DNA from: Mucilaginibacter auburnensis
Lineage (GTDB): Bacteria; Bacteroidota; Bacteroidia; Sphingobacteriales; Sphingobacteriaceae
Direction: 5' to 3'
Assembly: GCF_002797815.1 (NCBI RefSeq)
Contig: NZ_PGFJ01000001.1
Location: 62,001-126,000 of the forward strand
DNA length: 64,000 nt
Made by a program: the position numbers and the translations under genes. Below are positions 26,990-37,172 of the stretch, piece by piece (within the stretch, counting starts at the first letter, position 1; each line of letters opens with the position of its first letter). The notes beneath the pieces are model-generated. The model was not told the DNA's origin. It did no database searches and was given only the letters and a program-made list of their open reading frames with translations.

Positions 26990-28933
26990 ATGAAGAGAAT
27001 CACATCAGGCATTGTGGGATTGGTTTGTACAGCGCTGTTGTGCGTAACATCAGCCTATGCCCAAAAATTAACGGTTGAATCGCCCAACAAGAAAATAAGT
27101 GTTGGCTTGTTTAATCAGCAAAATGCCAATTCCGGTGAGTGGTATTTAAAAGTATCGTACGTAGAAAACGGCAAAGCTACAGAGGCCATTCAGCAAATTA
27201 ACTTAGGTTTGGTACGTGCCGACCAGGAGTTTGCCAAAGAATTGGCATTTGTAAAAGCAGGCAAGCCTGTTGTAATTAATGAGCAATATAAGGCAGTGCA
27301 TGGCAAGCGCGCGCTTAGAAGCAATAGCGCAAACGAATTAGCCGTTTCTTTCCAAAATCCTGATAAAACCAAGTTGAACGTAATCATCCGTGCTTATAAT
27401 GATGGCATGGCTTTCCGCTATGAATTTCCTGATAAGCGCGAAGCGATCGCAGTTAAAGATGAGCTGACCTCTTACACCATCCCGAAGGAAACCAACCGCT
27501 GGATGGAGAAATGGAACGCAGCCAACGAGGGTTTATACCTTACCATGGCCGACGACAAAGTACAGCAACAGGAATGGTGCTACCCTGCCCTGTTCAATAC
27601 CAAAGATAAAGCAGCGTGGTTTTTGCTGCACGAAGCCGACCTCGACCGTAACTATTGCGGAACCAAACTGAGCAATACTGTTGATATCACCAAATACAAA
27701 CTCACTTTTCCTAATCCTAAAGACGGTCGCGGTACCGGTGTAGTTGAACCTACTATTTCTTTTCCTTGGAGATCACCTTGGAGGGTGGTAATTATGGGTA
27801 CTCTGCAAGATGTGGTTACGTCAACTTTGGTGGATGATGTATCAAGGCCATCTATCTTAAAAAACACCGACTGGATAAAGCCGGGTGTAGCGTCATGGAA
27901 TTACTGGTCAAGCAACCACGGCACCAAAGATTACAAGATAGTAACCAAATTTGCTGATCTGGCTGCCGATATGAACTGGCCCTACACCCTGTTAGATTGG
28001 GAATGGGACAGCATGGGCAACGGTGGCAAACTGGAAGACGCCCTAACCTACATCAAAGCCAAAGGCATTAAACCTTTAATGTGGTATAACTCGGGTGGTA
28101 ACCATACTACGGTAACGTCAACCCCAAAAGACCGCATGCTTACCCATGAAAGCCGCGTGGAAGAATTTACTAAGCTTAATAAATTAGGCGTAGTTGGGGT
28201 AAAAATTGACTTTTTTGAAAGCGAAAAGCAGAACATGATCCAGTATTATCTGGACATTTTGGATGATGCCGCCAAGTTCAACATCATGGTTTATTTTCAT
28301 GGCTGTTTGGTGCCTCGTGGCTGGGAAAGAACGTATCCCCACTTAATGACTTACGAGGCGGTTCGTGGCGCAGAATGGTACAACAATACGCCCGAATTTA
28401 CCATGCCTGCGCCTGAGCATAACACCATATTGCCGTTTACCCGCAACGTGGTAGGTGGTATGGATTATACGCCGGTTACTTTCACCAACTCACAGTTTCC
28501 GCATGTAACATCATACGGGCATGAACTGGCTTTGAGCGTGATATTTGAATCGGGCTTGCAGCACATGGCCGACAGGCCCGAAGGCTACTACGCTTTACCC
28601 GATGCGCCTAAAGCTTTTTTACGCGATGTACCCAACGCGTGGGATGATACTAAGTTGTTGGATGGAACTCCCGGTAAAGACGTTACCCTTGCCCGCCGCA
28701 AAGGCAACAGCTGGTACATAGGCGGCATAAACGCCGAGCAGCGCGAAAAAAGAAAGAACATTAAACTCGACTTTTTAGCAAATGGCACTAAATATAAAAT
28801 GACCTTGATTGCCGACGGCGCTCATGATAAAGATTTTGCTACATCCTACCTATCGGTTGATAAAACAAGCGCGTTTGATGTACGCATGCTACGCAGAGGC
28901 GGCTTTGCAGCAGTAATTACACCTATTGAATAA
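26990..28933 (+). CDS. Glycoside hydrolase family 97 (alpha-galactosidase/alpha-glucosidase type)
   Basis: Periplasmic GH97 enzyme of 647 residues with signal peptide (MKRITSGIVGLVCTALLCVT, cleavage near SAYA-Q). An N-terminal beta-super-sandwich (about 25-285) precedes the TIM barrel (YTLLDWEWDSMG, GVKIDFFES) and a C-terminal beta domain. The Asp407 in VKIDFF matches the nucleophile position of retaining GH97 alpha-galactosidases, whereas the HE base motif of inverting SusB-type enzymes is replaced by FHG; this suggests a retaining enzyme. A gap of 127 bases separates it from the esterase, so a second promoter is possible. Confidence 0.88.
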   Translation: MKRITSGIVGLVCTALLCVTSAYAQKLTVESPNKKISVGLFNQQNANSGEWYLKVSYVENGKATEAIQQINLGLVRADQEFAKELAFVKAGKPVVINEQYKAVHGKRALRSNSANELAVSFQNPDKTKLNVIIRAYNDGMAFRYEFPDKREAIAVKDELTSYTIPKETNRWMEKWNAANEGLYLTMADDKVQQQEWCYPALFNTKDKAAWFLLHEADLDRNYCGTKLSNTVDITKYKLTFPNPKDGRGTGVVEPTISFPWRSPWRVVIMGTLQDVVTSTLVDDVSRPSILKNTDWIKPGVASWNYWSSNHGTKDYKIVTKFADLAADMNWPYTLLDWEWDSMGNGGKLEDALTYIKAKGIKPLMWYNSGGNHTTVTSTPKDRMLTHESRVEEFTKLNKLGVVGVKIDFFESEKQNMIQYYLDILDDAAKFNIMVYFHGCLVPRGWERTYPHLMTYEAVRGAEWYNNTPEFTMPAPEHNTILPFTRNVVGGMDYTPVTFTNSQFPHVTSYGHELALSVIFESGLQHMADRPEGYYALPDAPKAFLRDVPNAWDDTKLLDGTPGKDVTLARRKGNSWYIGGINAEQREKRKNIKLDFLANGTKYKMTLIADGAHDKDFATSYLSVDKTSAFDVRMLRRGGFAAVITPIE

Positions 28934-28953
28934 TTTAAAGGATATAAATTAAG

Positions 28954-31563
28954 ATGAGACTACGAATTTTGATCTTGACGGCGGCGATAGCACCCGCTCT
29001 AAGTTTTGCCCAAACATATAAAAAATTCACCCAAAAGAAAGACCGGGTTGCTATTGAATTATCCGAGGGTGTATTGAATATAATTCCTTTAAATGATAAA
29101 GCCATACGTGTGCAATGGCAAAAAGCTATTCCGGTTGAAGCGCGGGAGTTTGTGCTAATTAACAAACAAGCTACCCCGGCTTTTAAAGTTGCGGAAACGC
29201 CTGCCCAGTTAAAGATCAGCACCAAAGCGGTAAACGTTTTATACAACAAAAAGAGCGGCACCATTACTTACACCAACGCGGCAGGCAAGGTATTTTTAAG
29301 TGAAAAAGCCGACAGTCGTAAACTGGTATCAGGCACCACTATGGGTGAACCATCTTACTCAGCCGAGTTAGGTTTTGATTCGCCTGCTGATGAGTATTTG
29401 TTCGGATTGGGCCAGTTTCAGGACGGGTATTACAATCTGCGCAACGTACCCCGTAAACTTATACAGGTAAATACGCAAATTGCTATTCCGTTCCTTTATT
29501 CCAGCAAAGGCTACGGTATTTTGTGGCACCAGTATGGCATGACGCAGTTTAACCCGGCCGACAATAATATTGAGCTGGCAAAAAAAGATACCAACGCCGT
29601 TCAGATCAAATACGAGGACGTTACTACCACCGCAGGTACCCAACGTGTATCGCAACAGCAATCCTTGCATACCGGCAAGTTCCGCGTAGATAAAGACGGC
29701 GATTACTCCTTCATGCTGGATATGGGCGATATGGAAAGCCGCCACCTGTTGCTGATAGATGGCGTTGCCCGCATTGATCAGAGCAACCAATGGCTGCCAC
29801 CCGCAGTAGGTAAAATTATCAGCCTGAAAGCCGGCGAACATACCGTGCAGGTTTTGTGCAAAGCCGCTAACAAACCAAAGCTATCATGGAAACCGGCGGG
29901 TAATGAAACCGTGTTCCGCTCGCCTAATGCTAAGGCTTTAGATTATGTTGTGTTTTATGGCGGTGCAGATGATGTGATCAACAATTATAGAAACCTATCA
30001 GGCACCGTGCCTATGCTGCCTTTATGGGCCTATGGTTTTTGGCAGTGCCGCGAGCGTTATACCTCAGGCAAGCATCTGGTAGAAACCATTAAAGAATTCA
30101 GAAAAAGAAACCTGCCTGTTGACGTAATTGTACAAGACTGGCAATACTGGGGTAAATATGGTTGGGGTGTACCTAAATTTGACGAAACCAATTACCCTAA
30201 CCCCGAAGGTTTTATTAAAGAATTGCATGACCTGAACGCGCATTTCTCTGTATCAGTATGGGAAAATCTCGACAAAAAATCAGAAGTGGCTAAGACTTAT
30301 CTGGATAAAAACCTGTACCTGGAAAACAGTCCGTGGATAGATATCTACAACCCCGAAACACAAAAAACGCACTGGAACGCCTTAAACACCAACCTGTTTG
30401 CTAAAGGCGTCGATTCCTGGTGGATGGATGCTACCGAGCCTGAAAATGACGCTTTAGTGGGCAAGAAAACCTTCTTCGGTCCGGGTGAGTTTTACAGGTT
30501 GACTTACCCTCTATATGTAAGCGAAGCGGTTTACGATGGCCAGCGTGCTGCTGATCCAAGCAAACGGGTAACCATATTAACCCGTTCAGCCTATCCGGGT
30601 CAGCAACGTTTTGGCACTATCAACTGGTCGGGAGATATTGGCTGGAACTGGGATGTTTTAAAAAGACAGATCGTAGCAGGATTGAACTATAACCTCACCG
30701 GTATGCCTTACTGGACAACAGATATCGGCGGCTTCTTCCGCCCGGGCCGTGGCCAATACACCGATGAAAAGTATCATGATATACTCACCCGCTGGTTTCA
30801 GTGGGGAGCGTTCAGCCCCATATTCCGTATGCACGGCTATCAAACCGAAACAGAGCCATGGAAATATGGTGACAAAGTGGAAGGCAACATGCGCAGCATG
30901 ATGAATGTACGTTACCGTCTCATTCCTTACATCTACTCAGAGGGCTGGCAGGTGTCAAAAAATGGTTCAACCATTATGCGCCCATTGGTAATGGATTTTG
31001 CATCGGATGCTAAAGCAGTAGCGCAGGGTTACGAATACATGTTCGGTAAAAACATGCTGGTAGCACCCGTTACCGAAGCAGGCGTTACCGATTGGAACGT
31101 GTACTTACCAAAGGCTGCTGCCTGGTATGATTACTGGACAGGCAAGCGCTACACCGGCGGTCAAACCGTTAAATCACCTGCTCCGCAAAATCAAATACCT
31201 GTGTTTGTAAAAGCAGGCGCCATTATCCCAATGGCTAAAGAAATGCAATACACCGGCGAAAAGCCAATGGACGTATTAGAGATACGCCTGTATAAAGGAG
31301 CCGACGGTGCATTCACTTTGTATGAAGACGAAGGCGATGGTTACAATTACGAAAAAGGCGCGCACACTACTATTCCTTTCAAATGGAATGAAAAAACAAA
31401 AACTTTAAGTATTGGTGCGAGGGTAGGCACGTATAAAAATTACATAAAGAACCGTACATTTAACATCGTTATTGTAAACGATAGCAATGGTGGCGGCCTT
31501 GCGGAAGGTAATACTATTAAAAAAGTAACCTATAACGGTGCAGCAGTTGCCGTTAAACTTTAA
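28954..31563 (+). CDS. Glycoside hydrolase family 31 with PA14 insert (alpha-xylosidase-like)
   Basis: Secreted or periplasmic GH31 enzyme, 869 residues, signal peptide ending near SFAQ. Order: N-terminal galactose-mutarotase-like domain, a PA14-like insertion (about 230-320, GKFRVDKDGDYSFMLD), the (beta/alpha)8 barrel, then proximal and distal beta domains. The nucleophile is Asp492 in WWMDATEPE and the acid/base Asp561 in WSGDIGWNWD. PA14-containing GH31 enzymes include xyloglucan alpha-xylosidases, so xyloglucan oligosaccharides are a reasonable guess. It lies 20 bases after GH97 and 28 before GH2. Confidence 0.9.
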   Translation: MRLRILILTAAIAPALSFAQTYKKFTQKKDRVAIELSEGVLNIIPLNDKAIRVQWQKAIPVEAREFVLINKQATPAFKVAETPAQLKISTKAVNVLYNKKSGTITYTNAAGKVFLSEKADSRKLVSGTTMGEPSYSAELGFDSPADEYLFGLGQFQDGYYNLRNVPRKLIQVNTQIAIPFLYSSKGYGILWHQYGMTQFNPADNNIELAKKDTNAVQIKYEDVTTTAGTQRVSQQQSLHTGKFRVDKDGDYSFMLDMGDMESRHLLLIDGVARIDQSNQWLPPAVGKIISLKAGEHTVQVLCKAANKPKLSWKPAGNETVFRSPNAKALDYVVFYGGADDVINNYRNLSGTVPMLPLWAYGFWQCRERYTSGKHLVETIKEFRKRNLPVDVIVQDWQYWGKYGWGVPKFDETNYPNPEGFIKELHDLNAHFSVSVWENLDKKSEVAKTYLDKNLYLENSPWIDIYNPETQKTHWNALNTNLFAKGVDSWWMDATEPENDALVGKKTFFGPGEFYRLTYPLYVSEAVYDGQRAADPSKRVTILTRSAYPGQQRFGTINWSGDIGWNWDVLKRQIVAGLNYNLTGMPYWTTDIGGFFRPGRGQYTDEKYHDILTRWFQWGAFSPIFRMHGYQTETEPWKYGDKVEGNMRSMMNVRYRLIPYIYSEGWQVSKNGSTIMRPLVMDFASDAKAVAQGYEYMFGKNMLVAPVTEAGVTDWNVYLPKAAAWYDYWTGKRYTGGQTVKSPAPQNQIPVFVKAGAIIPMAKEMQYTGEKPMDVLEIRLYKGADGAFTLYEDEGDGYNYEKGAHTTIPFKWNEKTKTLSIGARVGTYKNYIKNRTFNIVIVNDSNGGGLAEGNTIKKVTYNGAAVAVKL

Positions 31564-31591
31564 TTGACCAATTATTTAAAAATTATAGAAT

Positions 31592-34500
31592 ATGCGTTTT
31601 TACGGATCCCCAATCAGGTACGTTTTTTTGTTAGGTTTCGCACTGTTAACCGCGTTTAGTTCAACGCAGGCACAAACGCCGGCGCTACGGTCGGGTATTG
31701 ATTACCCTGCCGAGATCGAAAATCCGGAGATAACCGGCATTAACAAAGAGCCTTACCACGCTACCTTAATGCCTTACGCCAGTTTGCAGGAAGCATTGGT
31801 TGCCAAAAGGCATGCTTCAACTTATGCCCGCAGCCTTAACGGACAATGGAAATTTAACTGGGTACCAAGCCCCGAAAAACGCCCTGTTGATTTTTATAAA
31901 ACAGATTTTGACGTATCAAAATGGAAAGAAATAGCTGTACCCTCTAACTGGGAAGTACAAGGCTATGGCACGCCGTTTTACAGAAACTTAGGTTACACCA
32001 TCAAGAAGGATTTTCCGCACATTATGAGCGAGCCGGATAAACGCTACACCGCTTATAATGAGCGCAACCCGGTAGGCAGCTATCGCAGGGATTTTGAAGT
32101 ACCTGCTGATTGGAACGGCCGACGCATTTTTGTAACCTTTGATGGCGTTGACGCCGGCTTCTTTTTATGGGTTAACGGACAAAAAGTTGGTTTCAGCGTA
32201 AACAGCCGTAATGCTGCCGAATTTGACCTCACCAAATATTTAAAACCAGGCACCAACACCATTGCTGCCGAAGTTTATCAGTACACGTCAGGCACCTGGT
32301 TGGAAGATCAGGACATGTGGCGTTTACACGGTATCTTCCGCAATGTTACGTTGTGGAGCTCGCCTGAAACACACATCCGCGATTTCTTCGTTAAACAGGA
32401 TCTGGACGAGAACTACAAAGACGCTAAAGTTAATGTAGTGGCCAAGATCAAAAACTACGGCGACAAAACCTCAAAAGCACAAAGCTTAACCGCTACATTG
32501 TATGACAATGCAGGTAAGGAAGTTGCTAAAGGAACTGTTACCGGCTCATCCATCAACGCTAAACAGGAGCAGGAATTAAACATCAACTTTACGGTTGCTA
32601 ACCCTGCCAAATGGACCGCCGAAACGCCTACCCTTTACACCATGGTTTTAACCACCGGCGAGGGCGAGATCATATCACAAAAAATTGGCTTCCGTAAGGT
32701 GGAGATCAAGGGCCGTATATTTATGGTGAACGGTGTACCTATCAAATTAAAAGGTGTTAACCGCCACGAACATTGGTCGGATGTTGGCCACGCTATTACC
32801 GAAGCGCAGATGATACGCGACCTTGAGGTAATTAAACAAGGAAACTGTAACCACGTGCGTACATCACACTATTCCAACGACCCACGTTGGTATGAGCTAT
32901 GCGACGAGTGGGGTATTTGGTTAGTTGCCGAGGCCAACATGGAATACCATGGGTATGACCGCAAGTTTGATGAGGAACCTACTATGAAAGCTGCCATTGT
33001 TGACCGTAACGTTGCTAACGTAGAAAACTTTAAAAATCATCCGTCGGTTATTATCTGGTCATTAGGTAACGAGGGTGGTGTTGGTGGCACCAATGTTGGC
33101 GCTGCGCTTACTGCCGTTAAAACCATTGATCCATCGCGCCCTACGCACTACGAGCGTTACGGAACAGGTAAAAATAATCCTGCCGACCTGGACGGCCGTA
33201 TGTATGGCACTGCCGAAGATTACATCAGGGTTGCGAAAAATCCTGAATTGACCAAGCCGTTCTATATCTGCGAGTTTGTACATGCCATGTTCAACTCAAT
33301 GGGTTCGCTTGATGAATATTCGGCTGCCTTTGATAATACCCCTGAGATTTTAGGTGGTGCGATATGGGAGTTTCAGGACCAGGCGCTTTGGAACAGGCGC
33401 GATCCAAAGCACCCAATCCTGGCTTATGGTGGCGGCTTCGGCGAGTTCCCTAATGATCATTACTTCATCCATAAGGGTGTAGTGGCGTGGGACAGAAAAA
33501 CCGTTAAACCGCACTATCCTGAAATGAAAAAAGCATTTCAATGGATCAGCACCGAAATGACTGATGTATTGAGCGGTTCTTTCCGCATCAAAAATAAATA
33601 CCAGTTCATTGCATTAGAGAATTTAGATGGCGCATGGAGCCTTACTGAGAATGGCGTAGAAATAAGCAAGGGAACATTTGTTGTGCCTCGTGTAGGTGCA
33701 CGCAGAGAGGGCCGTTTGTCAATACCTTTCAAAATTGAGCATCCAAAACCAGGCGCAGAATATTACCTGCGCATATCATACACACAAAGCAACAAAACCC
33801 TGTGGGCAGACAAAGGTTTTGAGGTAGCCTGGGACCAGATCAAGATCCCGGTAAACACAGCAACTGTTGTTGAGCCAAAATCAACCCAGCCTGTTGCATT
33901 GAGTCAAACACCTCAAACTATTAAAGTTACAGGCAATGGCTTCTCTGTAAGCTTTGATAAAAAAACCGGCGAAATGAGTCAGTTGATGAAAGGTGGCCTA
34001 AATGTGTTAACTGCTAATGGTGGCCCTAAGCCACACCTGTGGCGCGCTGCTCACCGCAATGACGACATGTGGGCCAATAACATTTGGGAGAAATATGGTG
34101 TAAACAACCTAAAATTCTCATTGGTTGACATCAAAGCGCAGGCTGTTGACATGTTCAGCGTTAAGGTAACCTCAACCATAAAAGGCGAAGGCAAAGAAGG
34201 TTTCGGCGTTTACCATACCGCTACTTACCTAATAAAAGGTAATGGCAGCGTTACGGTAGACAACAATATGGAGTTTGAAGGTTTGGCTATCAGTTTGGGC
34301 CGCATTGGTGTGCGCATGATGCTGAACAAAGACCTTGACAAAATGAAATACTTTGGCCGCGGACCGTTGGAGAACTATTCAGACCGTAAAGCATCTGCCG
34401 ATGTTGGCCTGTATGACCTGAATGTGAACGACCAATACGAATACGAAAAACCAATGGACAGGGGCAATCACGAAGAGGTGCGCTGGATCAAGTTTGAAGA

Positions 34501-34756
34501 CAACAAAACGCCGGGCTTCACTATAAAGGCTGATGCTAATTTGATGCAGTTTTCGGCTTTACCGCATACCGACGAGCAGATGTTCCCTGTTGAGTATAAA
34601 ATTGACCTGCCTGCAAGCACCTCTACCGTTTTTTGTTTATCAACAAAAACATTGGGTGTAGGATCGGCAAGTTGCGGACCAAGGCCGTTAGAACGGTTCC
34701 AGGTTTGGGCTAATAATTCCAGGTTTACCTATACGTTGCAGCTACTGAATAAATAA
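31592..34756 (+). CDS. Glycoside hydrolase family 2 beta-galactosidase (LacZ-like)
   Basis: Large secreted GH2 enzyme of 1054 residues with signal peptide (to about residue 28, STQAQ). Order: sugar-binding jelly roll, immunoglobulin-like domain, TIM barrel, DUF4981-type domain and C-terminal beta-galactosidase small chain (YFGRGPLENYSDRK). The acid/base is Glu494 in SLGNEGG and the nucleophile Glu561 in YICEFVHAM, both at LacZ-like positions. In this context it would remove beta-galactosyl side residues, for example from xyloglucan. It follows GH31 in the same transcript unit. Confidence 0.93.
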   Translation: MRFYGSPIRYVFLLGFALLTAFSSTQAQTPALRSGIDYPAEIENPEITGINKEPYHATLMPYASLQEALVAKRHASTYARSLNGQWKFNWVPSPEKRPVDFYKTDFDVSKWKEIAVPSNWEVQGYGTPFYRNLGYTIKKDFPHIMSEPDKRYTAYNERNPVGSYRRDFEVPADWNGRRIFVTFDGVDAGFFLWVNGQKVGFSVNSRNAAEFDLTKYLKPGTNTIAAEVYQYTSGTWLEDQDMWRLHGIFRNVTLWSSPETHIRDFFVKQDLDENYKDAKVNVVAKIKNYGDKTSKAQSLTATLYDNAGKEVAKGTVTGSSINAKQEQELNINFTVANPAKWTAETPTLYTMVLTTGEGEIISQKIGFRKVEIKGRIFMVNGVPIKLKGVNRHEHWSDVGHAITEAQMIRDLEVIKQGNCNHVRTSHYSNDPRWYELCDEWGIWLVAEANMEYHGYDRKFDEEPTMKAAIVDRNVANVENFKNHPSVIIWSLGNEGGVGGTNVGAALTAVKTIDPSRPTHYERYGTGKNNPADLDGRMYGTAEDYIRVAKNPELTKPFYICEFVHAMFNSMGSLDEYSAAFDNTPEILGGAIWEFQDQALWNRRDPKHPILAYGGGFGEFPNDHYFIHKGVVAWDRKTVKPHYPEMKKAFQWISTEMTDVLSGSFRIKNKYQFIALENLDGAWSLTENGVEISKGTFVVPRVGARREGRLSIPFKIEHPKPGAEYYLRISYTQSNKTLWADKGFEVAWDQIKIPVNTATVVEPKSTQPVALSQTPQTIKVTGNGFSVSFDKKTGEMSQLMKGGLNVLTANGGPKPHLWRAAHRNDDMWANNIWEKYGVNNLKFSLVDIKAQAVDMFSVKVTSTIKGEGKEGFGVYHTATYLIKGNGSVTVDNNMEFEGLAISLGRIGVRMMLNKDLDKMKYFGRGPLENYSDRKASADVGLYDLNVNDQYEYEKPMDRGNHEEVRWIKFEDNKTPGFTIKADANLMQFSALPHTDEQMFPVEYKIDLPASTSTVFCLSTKTLGVGSASCGPRPLERFQVWANNSRFTYTLQLLNK

Positions 34757-34845
34757 CCTTTGTAAAAAATTTAAGACCTGGCTATCAATACGCTTTAAAT
34801 ACGGATATTGCATTAAACACTGTTTACCAATAATAAACCAAATTT

Positions 34846-37143
34846 ATGAAGCCTATTTTGTTTGCCAATGGGCGCAACGTAAAAGTTGCGCTCACTGCTA
34901 TTGCCGTTACGGTAATGGCGGGGGCCGTTACTTTATCTTTTAAAGATGAAGGGCCTGAAAGAGCTGCAGTGGTTCCCCCGCCACATACAGAATGGAAAGA
35001 TTATGGAGGGGGACCCGATCATTCCAAATTTTTAAATTTTACCCAGATCAACAAACAAAATGTTGCGCAACTGCAACCCGCGTTTGTTTATTCAACCGCC
35101 AGCGACAGGGCCAACCTTTACAGGTTCAACCCTATTGTTGTGGATGGCATTATGTATGTGCTGGCTAAAAACAGCTCATTAGTTGCTATTGATGCCACCA
35201 CCGGCAAGGAGTTGTGGATACACGCTAACCTGCGCGGCATTGTACAGCGCGGTATTAACTTTTGGCAAAGCAAGGATAAAAAACAAAAGCGCTTTATAAT
35301 CTCGCTTGGCAACTACCTGCAGGCCATTGATGCCAATACCGGCAAATCCATATTAACCTTCGGTAAAAATGGCTCTGTTGATCTAAAAGAAGGGATAGGC
35401 CGTGCACCGGAGTTGCTGCGCAGGATGGCCTCAACATCTGCCGGAAAGATCTATGATAATCTGATCTTGTTAGGTTCCGCACCGGGTGAGGATCCCTTTG
35501 CAGGCCCCGGCGATCTGCGCGCTTATGATGTAATAACCGGTAAAATGCAATGGGTGTTTCATACTATACCTCATCCCGGTGAATATGGTTATGAGAGCTG
35601 GCCCAAGGATGCCTGGAAATATTCGGGCGCTGCCAATACCTGGGGCGAGATCTCTGTTGATGAGAAACGTGGTATAGCCTATTTTCCATTGGGCTCACCA
35701 ACTTATGATTATGATGGCGCTGACCGTGCAGGTAATAACGTATTCGGTAATTGTATTTTGGCGTTGGATGCCCGCACCGGCAAAAGGTTGTGGCACTTTC
35801 AAACCGTTCACCATGATATTTGGGATTACGATCTAACCGCCGCGCCTCAACTTATCACCATTAATCACAACGGTAAAAAGGTTGACGCGGTGGCTGTGGC
35901 CTCTAAAAACGGTTTTATGTATGTGTTTGACAGGGTAACAGGCAAACCCATTTGGCCTATAAAGGAAATGCCTTTCCCAAAAAGCGAAATGCCTGATGAG
36001 TGGACCTCGCCTACCCAACCTATACCAACAGTGGTGCCTGCGTTCAACAGGCATAATGTTGATGAAAAAGATATTAACCCCTACCTCCCCGACTCAACCC
36101 GGCAAAAATATATAGCGAGGATAAAGGCAGCTAAAACGGGCTTATATCAACCGCTTTCCGATAAATATGAGGTTTTCGCACTTCCGGGATCGGTAGGCGG
36201 TGCCAATCAGGGCAATACCGCTGCTAATCCGGATAAGGGAATGGTGTATGTAATGTACCAGGAAATGTCGTGCTTTTACCAGTTGGTCAAACGTTCGGAA
36301 AGAGGCGCAAGAGGCGGCAATCAGGCGGGAGCCAAAGGTCAGGCGGCTTATGTACAATATTGCCAGGCCTGCCACGGTGCAGACCGTAACGGTATTGCGG
36401 GTGCGGGTGTGTCATTAGTTGATATTGGCAGCCGCATCACGCCCGATCTTTTTAAAACCTACATCAGTCAGGGTAAGGGCCGTATGCCTGCACAGCCACA
36501 TATTGATGACGCTACTATCACTTCCATCTATACTTTCCTTGCAGGAGGGAACCGTGGTGCAAGACCAGCAATGGCAGGTAGTAATACAATGCCTGATGGC
36601 CCTGTCGTTGCGTCAGGCGGCGCTCCATTAGCTAACCCAAGCAGCGCAAGTGAGTTTGGCGGTGGCATGACAGATTACCCTGCAGGCTACACTGGGCCAA
36701 GATCCATCTACATTGAAAAAAATAACTGGGGTACAGCTATATCCGATATTCTGGCACCTCCGTTTGCTGGCATAGCCGCTTATGATTTGAATAAAGGAAC
36801 CATTAAATGGAAAATCCCGTTGGGTGAATACAGTAAAACAGATGTGAAAGGTTTGGGTACGCCAAATGGCACACAGAACAAAGGCATGGTGGTAACCGCG
36901 TCGGGGTTAATATTTGTCACCTGTGCTGATGGCAAAGTGCGCGCGATAGATGCTGATAATGGAAAAATACTTTGGCAGTATGATCTGGGCCGCATTAACC
37001 CAACAGGTATACCGGCCATGTACCAGCATAAGGGTAAGCAGTATTTAGTGGTGTGTTCAACCGGTGCATTGGCCGATAGAACTAAGAAAGAAGAAGATGT
37101 GCCTAAAGGCTACATCACCTTTGCCTTGCCTAAGTTGAAGTAA
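34846..37143 (+). CDS. PQQ-type quinoprotein dehydrogenase with embedded cytochrome c domain
   Basis: Extracytoplasmic beta-propeller of 765 residues, related to membrane/soluble glucose dehydrogenase quinoproteins. After an N-terminal hydrophobic export segment (about 12-33) come PQQ-propeller repeats (DATTGKELWIH, DANTGKSILTF, DARTGKRLWHFQTVHHDIWDYD). A haem c domain interrupts the propeller at about 495-560, with C506-x-x-C509-H510 (YCQACHG) and a likely axial Met in GRMPAQP; the propeller then resumes (DADNGKILWQYD). It may oxidise a sugar in the periplasm and pass electrons to the respiratory chain; the substrate is unknown. It ends the run of glycosidase genes and is followed 29 bases later by a ThuA-domain gene. 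Confidence 0.85.
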   Translation: MKPILFANGRNVKVALTAIAVTVMAGAVTLSFKDEGPERAAVVPPPHTEWKDYGGGPDHSKFLNFTQINKQNVAQLQPAFVYSTASDRANLYRFNPIVVDGIMYVLAKNSSLVAIDATTGKELWIHANLRGIVQRGINFWQSKDKKQKRFIISLGNYLQAIDANTGKSILTFGKNGSVDLKEGIGRAPELLRRMASTSAGKIYDNLILLGSAPGEDPFAGPGDLRAYDVITGKMQWVFHTIPHPGEYGYESWPKDAWKYSGAANTWGEISVDEKRGIAYFPLGSPTYDYDGADRAGNNVFGNCILALDARTGKRLWHFQTVHHDIWDYDLTAAPQLITINHNGKKVDAVAVASKNGFMYVFDRVTGKPIWPIKEMPFPKSEMPDEWTSPTQPIPTVVPAFNRHNVDEKDINPYLPDSTRQKYIARIKAAKTGLYQPLSDKYEVFALPGSVGGANQGNTAANPDKGMVYVMYQEMSCFYQLVKRSERGARGGNQAGAKGQAAYVQYCQACHGADRNGIAGAGVSLVDIGSRITPDLFKTYISQGKGRMPAQPHIDDATITSIYTFLAGGNRGARPAMAGSNTMPDGPVVASGGAPLANPSSASEFGGGMTDYPAGYTGPRSIYIEKNNWGTAISDILAPPFAGIAAYDLNKGTIKWKIPLGEYSKTDVKGLGTPNGTQNKGMVVTASGLIFVTCADGKVRAIDADNGKILWQYDLGRINPTGIPAMYQHKGKQYLVVCSTGALADRTKKEEDVPKGYITFALPKLK

Positions 37144-37172
37144 CCCAATTTTAAACAACTTAAACATCTACC

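Noticed and set aside
29368..29841. 157-residue minus-strand ORF
   Set aside because: Antisense to the GH31 PA14 region; no features of its own.
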